NCBI RefSeq assembly: GCF_046097595.1
Contig: NZ_JBJUVG010000002.1
Location: forward strand, 62,001 to 126,000
Length of the DNA stretch: 64,000 bases
Reading direction: 5' to 3'
Source: Peptococcus simiae
Lineage (GTDB): Bacteria > Bacillota > Peptococcia > Peptococcales > Peptococcaceae
Under the pieces are notes generated by a model. That model saw only the letters and a program-made list of their open reading frames with translations, was not told the origin of the DNA and made no database searches. Below, piece after piece: positions 1-8,506 of this stretch. A program made the translations under genes and the position numbers. Position 1 is the stretch's first letter. Each line of letters starts with the position of its first letter.

Positions 1-387
1 CAACGGATTATCCACCCCCGGGTGGTCACCAGTATCAAGGTCGGGGATACGGCCCTGCCAACCCGGGTGGCTACCAATGCCGGGATTTTTTTCTTCCTCT
101 ATGTGGCCTTTCTCCTGGTGGGGACCATGATTAACAGCTTTTTTGACGTATCCCATATGGAGGCCCTATCCATGTCGGCCACCTGCATTGGGAACGGGGG
201 CGCCTTCTTTTCTGAACCGGGGGGCTACACCTGTTTTTCCGACCTGGCCACTCCCCTCAAGTATTACGACGCCGTCCTGATGATCATTGGGCGGTTGGAA
301 ATCTACACCTTCCTGGTGACCATCCTACCTATTAGCCACAAGCATGGGGAGCGGATTGACAAGGTAACCAGGCGGGCGGATATTTGA
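1..387 (+). CDS. TrkH/KtrB-type potassium uptake protein, C-terminal part
   Basis: Only the last 128 codons are present; the reading frame is open from base 1, so the gene begins outside the window. The visible part has the TrkH ending: a short cytoplasmic stretch with HPRVV, a membrane helix, the degenerate fourth selectivity-filter loop (CIGNGGAFF, close to the usual GNxGPG pattern), and a final helix with the family hallmark GRLEIYT. Such proteins are the membrane pore of Trk/Ktr potassium uptake systems and work with a TrkA/KtrA regulatory subunit, which would lie upstream if present. The stop overlaps the -35 box of the ruvC promoter. Family is clear; Trk versus Ktr cannot be settled from this fragment. 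Confidence 0.9.
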   Translation, partial: QRIIHPRVVTSIKVGDTALPTRVATNAGIFFFLYVAFLLVGTMINSFFDVSHMEALSMSATCIGNGGAFFSEPGGYTCFSDLATPLKYYDAVLMIIGRLEIYTFLVTILPISHKHGERIDKVTRRADI

Positions 388-412
388 GCGGCCTGTATGA
401 ATATGCTAAAAT
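384..412 (+). promoter_or_regulatory. Sigma-A promoter for ruvCAB operon
   Basis: TTGAGC at 384-389 and TAAAAT at 407-412 are separated by exactly 17 bases, and a TG one base before the -10 box makes it an extended -10. It lies directly downstream of the TrkH-like gene and 35 bases before ruvC. Confidence 0.7.
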
Positions 413-446
413 AGATAAGATGATGTATTTTTAGAACGGAGGCGCC

Positions 447-923
447 ATGATTATTTTGGGACTTGACCCAGGGACGGCCACGACCGGATATGGCGTTATC
501 CGCTATTTACGGGGAAGGGTTACCGGGGTTTGCTACGGTACCATCACAACGCCGGCTGAAGACGCGATGAGCCGGCGGTTATTGACCATTTATAATGAAA
601 TTGACGAAGTGATCAACCGCTTTAGGCCTGACGAAATTGCCATCGAAAAGCTTTTCTTTGGCCGGAATACGACCACCGCCATTACGGTCGGCCAGGCCCG
701 GGGCATCCTTCTTTTACAGGCTGAAAGGCACCAGATTCCCATTGGCGAATATACGCCGATGCAGGTCAAAAGGGCGGTGGTTGGCTATGGGATGGCAGAA
801 AAAAAACAGGTCCAGCGGATGGTCAAGGAAATCCTGCACTTGGACCACACGCCCAAGCCGGACGATGCCGCCGATGCCCTGGGGATTGCTATCTGTCATG
901 CGCATATGAGGGGAGGGCTTTAA
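447..923 (+). CDS. ruvC: Crossover junction endodeoxyribonuclease RuvC
   Basis: RuvC resolves Holliday junctions by symmetric nicking, guided by RuvAB. The 158 aa product has the RNase H-like fold signature GLDPGTATTGYG at the start and all four metal-binding acids: D7, E67, D140 and D143 (in the PDDAADAL motif). Length is normal. The ATG at 447 has a GGAGGC ribosome site, and the stop codon touches the ruvA start with no spacer, so RuvC and RuvA are probably translationally coupled. First gene of a ruvC-ruvA-ruvB-DUF2905-queA-tgt-yajC run. Confidence 0.98.
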   Translation: MIILGLDPGTATTGYGVIRYLRGRVTGVCYGTITTPAEDAMSRRLLTIYNEIDEVINRFRPDEIAIEKLFFGRNTTTAITVGQARGILLLQAERHQIPIGEYTPMQVKRAVVGYGMAEKKQVQRMVKEILHLDHTPKPDDAADALGIAICHAHMRGGL

Positions 924-1523
924 ATGATTGGCTACCTAACAGGGAAGGTTTTTGCTCTAAACGCGAAAAGTTTAATCCTTATGGTGGGCGGCGTTGGCTA
1001 TGAGCTCCAGTTTGGCTGTGACCCCCGGGTTCGTTTCCAGGTGGGTGAGGACTTATCTGTCTATACCTATACCAATGTGCGAGAGGATGCCATTGAACTC
1101 TACGCCTTTGAGACCGGCAGAGATAGGGATGTCTTCCACCAGCTGCGGTCTGTTACAGGAATCGGGGCTAAAAGTGCAGTCACCATGGTGGCGGCTGCAG
1201 GAGCAGACGAGATCATCCGGGCTGTCTTGGCTAAGGATGAGAAGGCCCTCTTGAAGCTCCCCGGCTGCGGTAAGAAGACCGCCGGACGGATTCTTTTAGA
1301 ACTGGAACAGGCCTTTGACCCGGCAGACTTACCTGAAGAATGGGCACCCGACCAAGTGGTGGCCCCTTCATCAGCCTTGGATGTGGTGACCGACGCCCTT
1401 CTCGGCCTCGGTTATCAAATGGTCGAAATAGAGGCGGTCCGTCCCCTCTTATCCAAAGAGGAAGAGAACGAATCGGCCCTTTTAAAAGAAGCCTTAACCT
1501 TACTTGGTAAGCATAGGAGTTGA
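924..1523 (+). CDS. ruvA: Holliday junction branch migration protein RuvA
   Basis: RuvA binds four-way junctions as a tetramer and recruits the RuvB motor. The 199 aa protein shows the three expected parts: an N-terminal OB domain (MIGYLTGKV start), two helix-hairpin-helix motifs (VTGIGAKSA at 77-86 and LPGCGKKTA at 112-120), and a C-terminal three-helix domain that contacts RuvB (from about 150). It follows ruvC directly, with a GAGGGGAGGG ribosome site inside the end of ruvC, and its stop overlaps or abuts the start region of ruvB. Confidence 0.98.
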   Translation: MIGYLTGKVFALNAKSLILMVGGVGYELQFGCDPRVRFQVGEDLSVYTYTNVREDAIELYAFETGRDRDVFHQLRSVTGIGAKSAVTMVAAAGADEIIRAVLAKDEKALLKLPGCGKKTAGRILLELEQAFDPADLPEEWAPDQVVAPSSALDVVTDALLGLGYQMVEIEAVRPLLSKEEENESALLKEALTLLGKHRS

Positions 1524-1528
1524 CAGGC

Positions 1529-2551
1529 GTGCGCGATGAGCGAATTATATCCCCCCAAGAGCTGCCCGATGACCTAGAACATATATCCATCCGGCCCAAG
1601 ACCTTTAGCGAATACATCGGTCAAGACCGGGTGAAAGCAAATATGAATATCTATGTCCAAGCGGCAAAAGACCGGGGGGAGGCCCTGGACCACGTCCTCT
1701 TTTATGGTCCCCCGGGCCTCGGTAAAACCACCTTGGCACAAATCATTGCCAATGAAATGCATGTACAGCTGCGGGTGACTTCCGGCCCGGCTATTGAGCG
1801 ACCCGGGGACCTGGCAGCTATCTTGACCAACCTGGAGCCCATGGACATCCTCTTTATTGATGAAATTCACCGGATTAACCGGAGTGTCGAGGAAGTGCTC
1901 TATCCGGCGATGGAAGACTATGCCCTGGACATCATTATGGGGAAGGGGCCGGCAGCCCGAACCTTACGGGTGGACCTGGCCCCCTTCACCTTAATTGGGG
2001 CTACCACCCGGGCAGGCCTTTTAGCGGCTCCCTTAAGGGACCGGTTTGGGGTCATTGAACGGCTGGACTTTTATAGCCACCGGGACTTGGAAGAGATTAT
2101 CAAGCGGAGTGCAGCCCTTTTGCAGGTGCCCATTACGGAAACCGGGGCCGGCGAGCTGGCCCGGCGGGCCCGGGGAACCCCACGGATTGCCAACCGCTTG
2201 CTGCGGCGGGTCCGGGACTTTGCCCAGGTCCAGGCGGATGGGGTGATCACCGAGGACCTGGCCAAGGCGACCCTGGATACCCTGCAAATTGACCGGCTGG
2301 GCCTGGACCAGGTGGACCGCTTATTCCTGGAAACGATTATTCTCAAGTATGGCGGTGGACCGGTTGGCCTGGATACCCTGGCGGCGACCTTAAATGAGGA
2401 TAGCGGGACCCTGGAGGATATGTGTGAGCCCTTCCTCCTGCAACAGGGCTTTATTAACCGGACCCCGCGGGGCCGGATGGCCACCCCGCTGGCCTATAAG
2501 CACCTGGGTCTGACTATACCTCCAACGGATAGGGGGTCGGCAGATGGGTAA
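1529..2551 (+). CDS. ruvB: Holliday junction DNA helicase RuvB
   Basis: Hexameric AAA+ motor that pumps DNA through RuvA-bound junctions. Seen: Walker A GPPGLGKT (60-67), Walker B LFIDEIH (109-114), sensor GATTRAG (157-163), arginine-finger motif RDRFG (170-174), and the C-terminal winged helix ending in RTPRGRMAT. I chose GTG at 1529 because AGGAG lies about 9 bases upstream of it. A TTG at 1520 in the same frame would sit directly against the ribosome site and add three residues. The product is then 340 aa, the normal size, and begins RDERIIS like other RuvB proteins. Confidence 0.97.
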   Translation: MRDERIISPQELPDDLEHISIRPKTFSEYIGQDRVKANMNIYVQAAKDRGEALDHVLFYGPPGLGKTTLAQIIANEMHVQLRVTSGPAIERPGDLAAILTNLEPMDILFIDEIHRINRSVEEVLYPAMEDYALDIIMGKGPAARTLRVDLAPFTLIGATTRAGLLAAPLRDRFGVIERLDFYSHRDLEEIIKRSAALLQVPITETGAGELARRARGTPRIANRLLRRVRDFAQVQADGVITEDLAKATLDTLQIDRLGLDQVDRLFLETIILKYGGGPVGLDTLAATLNEDSGTLEDMCEPFLLQQGFINRTPRGRMATPLAYKHLGLTIPPTDRGSADG

Positions 2552-2747
2552 GATGCTCGTCGGCCTGGGACTGGTTCTTGTTTGCCTCGGTGGCCTGATA
2601 TGGTTTTTCGAGGCAGGCGGACGGGGGATTCCCCGTTTACCTGGGGACCTGGTCATTGAAGGTGACCATGGGACCTTTTTCTTTCCAATTGTTTCTTGTA
2701 TTGTCATTAGTGTGGTTCTAAGCTTGCTAATGCGCTTATTAAGATAG
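2544..2747 (+). CDS. DUF2905 small membrane protein
   Basis: A 67 aa protein with two predicted membrane helices flanking a short loop that contains RLPGDLVIE, the hallmark of the DUF2905 family often found beside ruvB in Bacillota. No biochemical role is established for the family. Its ATG overlaps the end of ruvB by 8 bases and its stop is followed at once by the queA start region, so it is embedded in the operon. Real gene on grounds of family match and position, function unknown. Confidence 0.9.
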   Translation: MGKMLVGLGLVLVCLGGLIWFFEAGGRGIPRLPGDLVIEGDHGTFFFPIVSCIVISVVLSLLMRLLR

Positions 2748-2759
2748 GTGGCAGTGATT

Positions 2760-3788
2760 GTGTTAAAAACGTCAGACTTTGACTATGATCTACCGGAAGA
2801 ACTGATTGCCCAGCACCCCTTAGACCAGCGAAGTGCATCGCGATTGATGGTCCTGGATAAGGATACGGGGAAGGTGACCCATCATCATTTCTATGATATA
2901 CTAGACGAGTTAAACGCTGGTGATATCCTGGTCTTGAATACGACTAAGGTCATCCCTGCCCGGCTCATTGGGCAGAAGCTAGGGGGAACGGCAGCGGTAG
3001 AAGTCCTGCTCTTGAAGCGGTCTACCGACTGGCCAGACTCTTGGGAATGCCTGGTCCGGCCGGGTAAACGCCTCAAACCCGGGGCCCGGATTAGCTTCGG
3101 CGATGGCCGTTTAGAGGCGGAAATCGTTGGCGTCACTGATGCCGGGCGACTCGTGGCCTTCCACTATGAGGGGATTTTTGAAGAAGTCCTGGCAGACCTG
3201 GGCACCATGCCCCTGCCCCCCTATATTCATGAAAAGCTGGATGACCCCAATCGCTATCAGACGGTTTATGCCCAGCAGAGTGGGTCAGCGGCCGCCCCAA
3301 CGGCAGGTCTCCATATGACCAGCGCGCTATTAGCGGCGATTAAAGCCAAGGGCGTAGACATCTGCGAGGTCCTTTTGCATGTTGGCCTGGGCACCTTTCA
3401 ACCGGTTAAGGAAGAGGATGCCATGGCCCACCAGATGCATAGCGAGTTTTATGAAGTGACGCCCCAGGCAGCTGACCAACTCAACCGGGCCAAAAGTGAG
3501 GGCCGGCGGATTATCTGCCTGGGAACGACCAGTGTCCGTACCGTTGAAAGTGCTGTAGAAGCGGGAAAAGTGAAGGCAGGGAGGGATTGGACGAATATTT
3601 TTATTTATCCTGGGTATACCTTTCAAGTAACCGATGCCCTGATCACCAACTTTCACCTGCCCAAGTCCACCCTCCTGATGCTGGTCTCTGCTCTAGCCGG
3701 CAGGGAGACCATCTTAAAGGCCTACGAAGAAGCGGTGGCCGCGCGATATCGGTTTTTCTCTTTTGGCGATGCGATGTTTATTCGATAG
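2760..3788 (+). CDS. queA: S-adenosylmethionine:tRNA ribosyltransferase-isomerase QueA
   Basis: QueA moves the ribosyl part of SAM onto preQ1 in tRNA to make epoxyqueuosine. The 342 aa product has the family signatures FDYDLPEELIAQ at the start, LVLNTTKVIPARL, PTAGLHMT, and HVGLGTFQPV. The GTG at 2760 is preferred because AGGTGG (2746-2751) sits 8 bases upstream; an in-frame GTG at 2748 would add four residues but lacks a spaced ribosome site. tgt, the preceding step in the same pathway, follows after 8 bases. Confidence 0.96.
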   Translation: MLKTSDFDYDLPEELIAQHPLDQRSASRLMVLDKDTGKVTHHHFYDILDELNAGDILVLNTTKVIPARLIGQKLGGTAAVEVLLLKRSTDWPDSWECLVRPGKRLKPGARISFGDGRLEAEIVGVTDAGRLVAFHYEGIFEEVLADLGTMPLPPYIHEKLDDPNRYQTVYAQQSGSAAAPTAGLHMTSALLAAIKAKGVDICEVLLHVGLGTFQPVKEEDAMAHQMHSEFYEVTPQAADQLNRAKSEGRRIICLGTTSVRTVESAVEAGKVKAGRDWTNIFIYPGYTFQVTDALITNFHLPKSTLLMLVSALAGRETILKAYEEAVAARYRFFSFGDAMFIR

Positions 3789-3796
3789 GAGGACCA

Positions 3797-4906
3797 ATGG
3801 CATTTGAATTTGAACGGTTACAGGATACATCGGATTCCAAGGCGCGGTTAGGCCGGCTGCATACCCCCCATGGGGTGATTCAGACCCCAACCTTTATGCC
3901 GGTAGGAACCCAGGCGACGGTCAAGACCCTGTCGCCTGAGGAAGTCAAGGCAGCCAAGAGTCAGATTATCCTGGCCAATACCTACCACTTATACCTCCGG
4001 CCCGGCCACGAGCTGGTAAAAAAAGCCGGGGGCTTGCACCAATTTATGAATTGGCAGGGGCCCATCCTGACCGATAGTGGTGGTTTCCAGGTCTTTAGCC
4101 TGGGGGCCCTCCGTAAGATTACGGAAGAAGGAGTTCTTTTCCGGTCTCACTTGGACGGATCCAAGCACCTCTTTACACCGGAATCGGTCATGGCCATTGA
4201 AAACGCCCTGGGGGCAGATATTATCATGGCCTTTGATGAATGCACCCCGGCCGATGCGGATGAAGCTTATGCCCGCCAGTCCATGGAGAGGACCCACCGC
4301 TGGCTGAAGCGGTGTGCAGCTGCCCATGAAAATGAGGGCCAGGCCCTGTTTGGCATTGTCCAGGGGGGGATGTTCCCTGACCTCCGCCTGGAAAGTATCC
4401 ACCGGACCCTGGAAGTAGACCTGCCGGGCTATGCCATTGGCGGTCTCTCTGTTGGTGAGCCGAATGAAGTTATGTATGACATGCTCGATCGCACAGCAGA
4501 TGAACTTCCGAAAGACAAGCCCCGCTACTTGATGGGCGTTGGCAACCCGGATAACCTGGTAGAAGGGGTCGGCTACGGGATCGACATGTTTGACTGCGTC
4601 CAAGCCACCCGGATTGCCCGGCACGGGGCATTCTGGACCCCCTTTGGTCGAGAAAATATCCGGAATGCGAAAAATGAAGACGACTTTAGCCCCCTACAGG
4701 AAGGCTGTCAGTGCTACGCTTGCCAGCATTATTCCCGGGCTTATATCCGTCACCTCGTCCAGGCAAAGGAAGTCTTTGGTATCCGGCTCTTGTCTGTACA
4801 TAATATCTATTATCTCAACCAATTGATGGAGGATCTAAGAGAGGCCCTACGAGATGACCGCTACCAGGCTTTTCGGGCGCGCTTCTTTGATCAATATAGT
4901 GTTTAG
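3797..4906 (+). CDS. tgt: tRNA-guanine(34) transglycosylase Tgt
   Basis: Exchanges guanine 34 of GUN-anticodon tRNAs for preQ1. The 369 aa TIM barrel has the general base D93 in DSGGFQVF, substrate motifs GIVQGG and AIGGLSVGEP, nucleophile D266 in MFDCV, and the zinc site C304, C306, C309 plus H335. The tRNA-contact motif, usually LPTRxARNG, reads QATRIARHG here. The open frame extends upstream into queA, but ATG 3797 with TAGGAGG just before it gives the family start (FEFERLQ). Operon partner of queA. Confidence 0.98.
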   Translation: MAFEFERLQDTSDSKARLGRLHTPHGVIQTPTFMPVGTQATVKTLSPEEVKAAKSQIILANTYHLYLRPGHELVKKAGGLHQFMNWQGPILTDSGGFQVFSLGALRKITEEGVLFRSHLDGSKHLFTPESVMAIENALGADIIMAFDECTPADADEAYARQSMERTHRWLKRCAAAHENEGQALFGIVQGGMFPDLRLESIHRTLEVDLPGYAIGGLSVGEPNEVMYDMLDRTADELPKDKPRYLMGVGNPDNLVEGVGYGIDMFDCVQATRIARHGAFWTPFGRENIRNAKNEDDFSPLQEGCQCYACQHYSRAYIRHLVQAKEVFGIRLLSVHNIYYLNQLMEDLREALRDDRYQAFRARFFDQYSV

Positions 4907-4934
4907 TGATGAAATGAAGGTTTAGGAGGAGACT

Positions 4935-5312
4935 ATGACAATTTTTGCAACAAACGCTGCCGGCGGCAGCATCACCCTGATTTGGCTGGTGGCTATGTTT
5001 GGGCTCTTGTACTTTTTCGTCATGCGGCCCCAAAAGAAACAGATGAAACTGCGGAATGATATGCTGGCCAACTTAACTGTCGGCGACCATGTCGTTACTG
5101 CTGGTGGGATTACCGGCTATATTCGTGCCCTGACCGATGAATATGCTTATGTTGAAATTGCTGAAGGGCTAACCGTTGAATTAACCCGTCAGGCCATCAG
5201 CACCGTTTTAGAGAAAAATGGCGCAGACACCGTTGTTGTTGATGCGGAAACGTTTGAAGCCATTGAAGAAGAAAAGGTTGCTGACGACGTTGAGGCAGAT
5301 GACGAAAAATAA
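4935..5312 (+). CDS. yajC: Preprotein translocase subunit YajC
   Basis: Small single-helix membrane protein that associates with SecDF at the SecYEG translocon. The 125 aa product has one N-terminal membrane segment (about residues 10-30) followed by the YajC core FVMRPQKKQMK and VGDHVVTAGGITG. An acidic tail of about 25 residues ends it, longer than in many YajC proteins. ATG 4935 has TAGGAGGAG upstream. A strong hairpin terminator follows at 5334, and secD has its own promoter. Confidence 0.95.
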   Translation: MTIFATNAAGGSITLIWLVAMFGLLYFFVMRPQKKQMKLRNDMLANLTVGDHVVTAGGITGYIRALTDEYAYVEIAEGLTVELTRQAISTVLEKNGADTVVVDAETFEAIEEEKVADDVEADDEK

Positions 5313-5333
5313 TCAAATGAGGCTGTCTAGCAT

Positions 5334-5368
5334 AAAAGACGCAAAACCTGAGGTTTCGCGTCTTTTTT
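5334..5368 (+). terminator. Rho-independent terminator after yajC
   Basis: Stem AAAAGACGC/GCGTCTTTT (5334-5342 with 5358-5366), continued inwards by AAACC/GGTTT after one mismatch, then a run of T. It separates the ruv-que-tgt-yajC transcript from secDF. Confidence 0.85.
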
Positions 5369-5401
5369 ATCATTTAAGTAAAAGCTGGAGGGGGCAAAGG
5401 C

Positions 5402-5430
5402 TTGCCAACTCAAGCTTTCAGGTCTATAAT
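5402..5430 (+). promoter_or_regulatory. Sigma-A promoter for secD-secF
   Basis: TTGCCA at 5402-5407 and a perfect TATAAT at 5425-5430, 17 bases apart, 37 bases before the secD start codon. Confidence 0.75.
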
Positions 5431-5466
5431 GACCTTTGTCTATAATATAATTTGGGAGGGATTTTT

Positions 5467-6735
5467 TTGAAACGGCGAGGTTTAGCCATCGTCGCTGCTG
5501 TTGTAGTTCTTTTGGCAGTAGCGATTGTGGTTCTGTTACCGGTGTACAAGAGTCATGCCAACTTAGGGCTTGACTTACAAGGAGGCGTCCAGATACGGTT
5601 GGAGGCACCTAAGGGCACCACAGATGAAGAAATGCAGGATGCAATGGGGGTTATTTCCAACCGGGTTAACGGTTTAGGGGTAACTGAACCGGAAATCAGA
5701 CGCGAAGGGACCAACCGCATCGCTGTTGAGCTACCCGGGATCGAAGATACGGAAAAGGCCATTGAACTCATTGGCACCACTGCTAAATTGGAATTTGTTC
5801 GGGCCGATACCGGTGAAGTGGTCTTAAACGGGTCACAGCTAAAGAATGCATCGGCCATTACCAATGACAAGGCCATCCAGGCCGGCGACCAGTTTGGCGT
5901 CAGCCTGAAATTCAAGAAAGATGGGGCAGATGCCTTTGCCAAGGCCACCTCTGACCTGGTAGCTAAGTTCCCGACCGGGAGAGACCCTCAACGGGTTATC
6001 CGGATTGAACTCGATGGTCAGCCAATCTCATCACCTTTCATCCAAGAACCGATTACCAATGGTGAAGCCAGTATTAGTGGTGGCTTCGAAAGCTTAAACG
6101 ACGCTTCTAACTTAGCCATGCTTTTAAATGCAGGGGCCCTGCCCGTTAAGCTGGAAGTCGTTGAACAAAATACTGTCGGGGCGCAACTGGGGCCTGACGC
6201 CATTCAAAAGAGTATTAAGGCTGCAATTATTGGGAGTATTTTATTAGCCCTCTTAATCCTGGTCCTCTATATCCGACCCGGGGTCATTGCCTGCTTATCC
6301 TTAGTGCTGTATGCCCTCTTACTTGCCGGCACGCTGATTTTGATTCGGTCTACGATTACCTTACAGGTCATCGCAGCCTTCCTTTTATCTGTTGGGATGG
6401 CAGTCGATGCGAACGTGCTCATCTATGAGCGGATCAAGGAAGAGTTACGGCAAGGCAAAACGGTCCGGGTGGCAACGAAAGCAGGTTTTGAAAAAGCCTT
6501 CAGAACCGTTATTGACTCAAATGTAACAACATTAATTGCCGGGGTTGTTTTGATTGTTTTAGGCACCGGGGAAATTCGTGGCTTTGCTATTACGCTCTGC
6601 ATTGGGATTGTTATCAGCTTGTTTACAGCCATCACTTTCACCCGCTTTATTTTGAACCACCTCATCTCTAGTGGCGTAGTTAAGGGGCCTGAATTTTATG
6701 GCGTTAAACGCATCGCTAAGGAGGAGGGGAGATAA
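5467..6735 (+). CDS. secD: Protein translocase subunit SecD
   Basis: Uses the proton gradient with SecF to complete protein release on the outer face of the membrane. The 422 aa product has an N-terminal helix, the LGLDLQGG motif, a periplasmic-type P1 domain (about 50-230), and five C-terminal helices carrying the RND-family signature SVGMAVDANVLIYERIKEEL. I place the start at TTG 5467, six bases after GGGAGGG; the frame stays open to an upstream TTG at 5452. The stop overlaps the secF ATG by one base. As in many Bacillota with separate secD and secF, the two genes are adjacent. Confidence 0.97.
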   Translation: MKRRGLAIVAAVVVLLAVAIVVLLPVYKSHANLGLDLQGGVQIRLEAPKGTTDEEMQDAMGVISNRVNGLGVTEPEIRREGTNRIAVELPGIEDTEKAIELIGTTAKLEFVRADTGEVVLNGSQLKNASAITNDKAIQAGDQFGVSLKFKKDGADAFAKATSDLVAKFPTGRDPQRVIRIELDGQPISSPFIQEPITNGEASISGGFESLNDASNLAMLLNAGALPVKLEVVEQNTVGAQLGPDAIQKSIKAAIIGSILLALLILVLYIRPGVIACLSLVLYALLLAGTLILIRSTITLQVIAAFLLSVGMAVDANVLIYERIKEELRQGKTVRVATKAGFEKAFRTVIDSNVTTLIAGVVLIVLGTGEIRGFAITLCIGIVISLFTAITFTRFILNHLISSGVVKGPEFYGVKRIAKEEGR

Positions 6736-7607
6736 TGAAAAAGTTTTATTTCACATTCGTTGAAAAACGTAAAATATTTTATGCCCTCTCCATTATTTTA
6801 ATGATTGCGAGCCTGGCATCGGTCCTGATTCAAGGGATGAATTTTGGGATTGACTTCACCGGCGGTACCAACCTGCACATCAGTGTCGATAAGCAGGTTA
6901 AGATTGCCGATGTTCGCCAAGCCTTAGAAAAGACCGGCCATGGCGGCGATCAGATTCAAGAATTGGCAGACGGGACTTTCCAAATCAAGACCCAGTTCAT
7001 GCAACAGGACAAGCAAAATGAATACGTCAAAACCATCAGCGACCAACTCGGCAAAACCGAAGTTCTGCAGGCAACAGCTGTAGGCCCTACCATTGGCCAG
7101 GAAATCCTGCAAAAGGGGTTGATTGCACTCTTTATTGCCATGGTGCTCATGATTGCCTATATCACCGTCCGCTTCGAATGGCGGTTTGCCATTACCGGGA
7201 TTATTTCCCTCTTCCACGACGTGTTTATTACTATCGGGCTCTTCTCCATCTTCCAATGGGAAGTGAACGTTACCTTTGTCGCGGCTATCTTGACCATCTT
7301 CGGTTATTCCATTAACGATACCATCGTTATCTTTGACCGGATTCGGGAAAATCTCGGTCGGGTCAAAAGGCAGGACCTGGCCCATGTGGTCAATGACAGT
7401 ATCAGCGCCACCTTGCGCCGGTCACTGGTGACCTCCATCAGTACCCTGCTGCCCTTAATCGCAGTCTTCTTATTTGGTGGGGATACGACCCGCTACTTTG
7501 TCTTGGCCATGATTATCGGTATTGCATCCGGGGCTTATTCTTCCATCGGGATTGCGGCCCCCATGTGGTATGACTTCTCCATGGCCAGCAAGCGTAAACG
7601 CTTCTAA
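6735..7607 (+). CDS. secF: Protein translocase subunit SecF
   Basis: Membrane partner of SecD. The 290 aa product begins with one helix, then FGIDFTGGTNL, a short extracytoplasmic domain, and five helices with the conserved FGYSINDTIVIFDRIREN segment, the SecF counterpart of the SecD proton-path motif. ATG 6735 shares its first base with the secD stop, which implies coupled translation. The next gene follows after 21 bases with no terminator between. Confidence 0.97.
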   Translation: MKKFYFTFVEKRKIFYALSIILMIASLASVLIQGMNFGIDFTGGTNLHISVDKQVKIADVRQALEKTGHGGDQIQELADGTFQIKTQFMQQDKQNEYVKTISDQLGKTEVLQATAVGPTIGQEILQKGLIALFIAMVLMIAYITVRFEWRFAITGIISLFHDVFITIGLFSIFQWEVNVTFVAAILTIFGYSINDTIVIFDRIRENLGRVKRQDLAHVVNDSISATLRRSLVTSISTLLPLIAVFLFGGDTTRYFVLAMIIGIASGAYSSIGIAAPMWYDFSMASKRKRF

Positions 7608-7628
7608 AAAATAGCTGAGAGCGTAAAT

Positions 7629-8234
7629 ATGAAAAAAACACAGCTTTTCACAACGAAAAACTTGGTGCGGATGGCCCTTATGGCCTCCATCGCAAGTGTG
7701 CTCATGTATTTTGAATTTCCCTTGCCCTTTTTGGCACCTGATTTTTACCGGATGGACTTCAGTGAAGTGCCGGTCCTGGTTGCCGGCTTTATGATGGGAC
7801 CACTGGCAGCTGTTTGTGTTGAGCTCTTAAAAATCCTCATCATCTTTTTCATTAAAGGCAGTTATACTGCAGGCGTTGGTGAGCTGGCCAATTTCTTGAC
7901 AGGTTGCGTTCTGGTCCTGCCGCCGGTCTTGTTGATGCAAGGCCAGCCGTCAAAAAAACGTTTGGTCGTTGGGTCGGTGGTTGGGGTTCTGCTCCTTATG
8001 CTGGCAGCAGGATTGTTGAACTACTTCCTGCTTCTGCCCCTGTATGCCAAGTTGCTCCAAGTTCCCTTGGAGGTCTATATCCAGGCCGGTGCAGCCCTCA
8101 ATGGGCATATCGTTGACCTGAAGGGCCTCATTGTCCTTTGTGTTTTGCCCTTTAACCTGGTTAAGGGGGCCCTGGTGACGACCGTGGCAGGCATCCTATA
8201 TGCCCGGATCGGCAACCAGCTAAAGCGCTATTGA
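7629..8234 (+). CDS. ECF transporter S component, RibU-like (riboflavin)
   Basis: A 201 aa integral membrane protein with about six helices. It carries RibU-type features: FPLPFLAPDFYRMDFSEVPVL near the start and GSYTAGVGELANF in the middle. S components bind the vitamin and dock on the shared EcfT/EcfA energising module, which is not in this window. Riboflavin is the likely substrate by motif. It lies 21 bases after secF with only a weak ribosome site, so it is probably read from the secDF transcript. Unlike the rib operon at 30472-33940 it has no FMN riboswitch in front. Confidence 0.82.
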   Translation: MKKTQLFTTKNLVRMALMASIASVLMYFEFPLPFLAPDFYRMDFSEVPVLVAGFMMGPLAAVCVELLKILIIFFIKGSYTAGVGELANFLTGCVLVLPPVLLMQGQPSKKRLVVGSVVGVLLLMLAAGLLNYFLLLPLYAKLLQVPLEVYIQAGAALNGHIVDLKGLIVLCVLPFNLVKGALVTTVAGILYARIGNQLKRY

Positions 8235-8259
8235 CCAATGACCGGGAATCGGTTACACT
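8231..8259 (+). promoter_or_regulatory. Sigma-A promoter for the valS T-box transcript
   Basis: TTGACC at 8231-8236 (overlapping the stop of the RibU-like gene) and TACACT at 8254-8259, 17 bases apart. Transcription would begin near 8266, just before the T-box stem I. Confidence 0.65.
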
Positions 8260-8279
8260 TTATAAAATAAAATGAATGC

Positions 8280-8487
8280 CGATGAAAAAGAGGAGTAGGG
8301 CAGGACTGACTTACCAGAGACCGGTGCAAGTGCTGGAAGTACCGGAAGAAAAGCTGCTCGAAGGTCGCTTTTGAGGTGGACTGTGGGAACAGTTCCGGTT
8401 TGTCTCGTTATCGACATAGAGGATCTTCGGATCGAAAAAAGGTGGTACCACGCAGACAGTCGTCCTTTTAGGATGGCTGTCTTTTTT
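8280..8487 (+). promoter_or_regulatory. T-box riboswitch controlling valS
   Basis: The leader has the T-box order: stem I beginning GATGAAAAAGAGGAGTA, a distal AGAGACCGGTG region, the invariant T-box GGTGGTACCACG at 8441-8452 that pairs with the uncharged tRNA end, and a terminator hairpin (8455-8465 with 8471-8481, then a T run). The likely specifier codon is GTC at 8364-8366, after GAAG, which fits valine; this placement is by eye and not a folded model. Uncharged tRNA-Val should stabilise the antiterminator and turn on valS. Confidence 0.92.
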
Positions 8488-8506
8488 TACATGAAAGGGG
8501 ATATTT

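Noticed and set aside
3989..4624. Minus-strand open frame of 211 codons inside tgt
   Set aside because: Antisense shadow of a conserved gene, no motif and no start signal.
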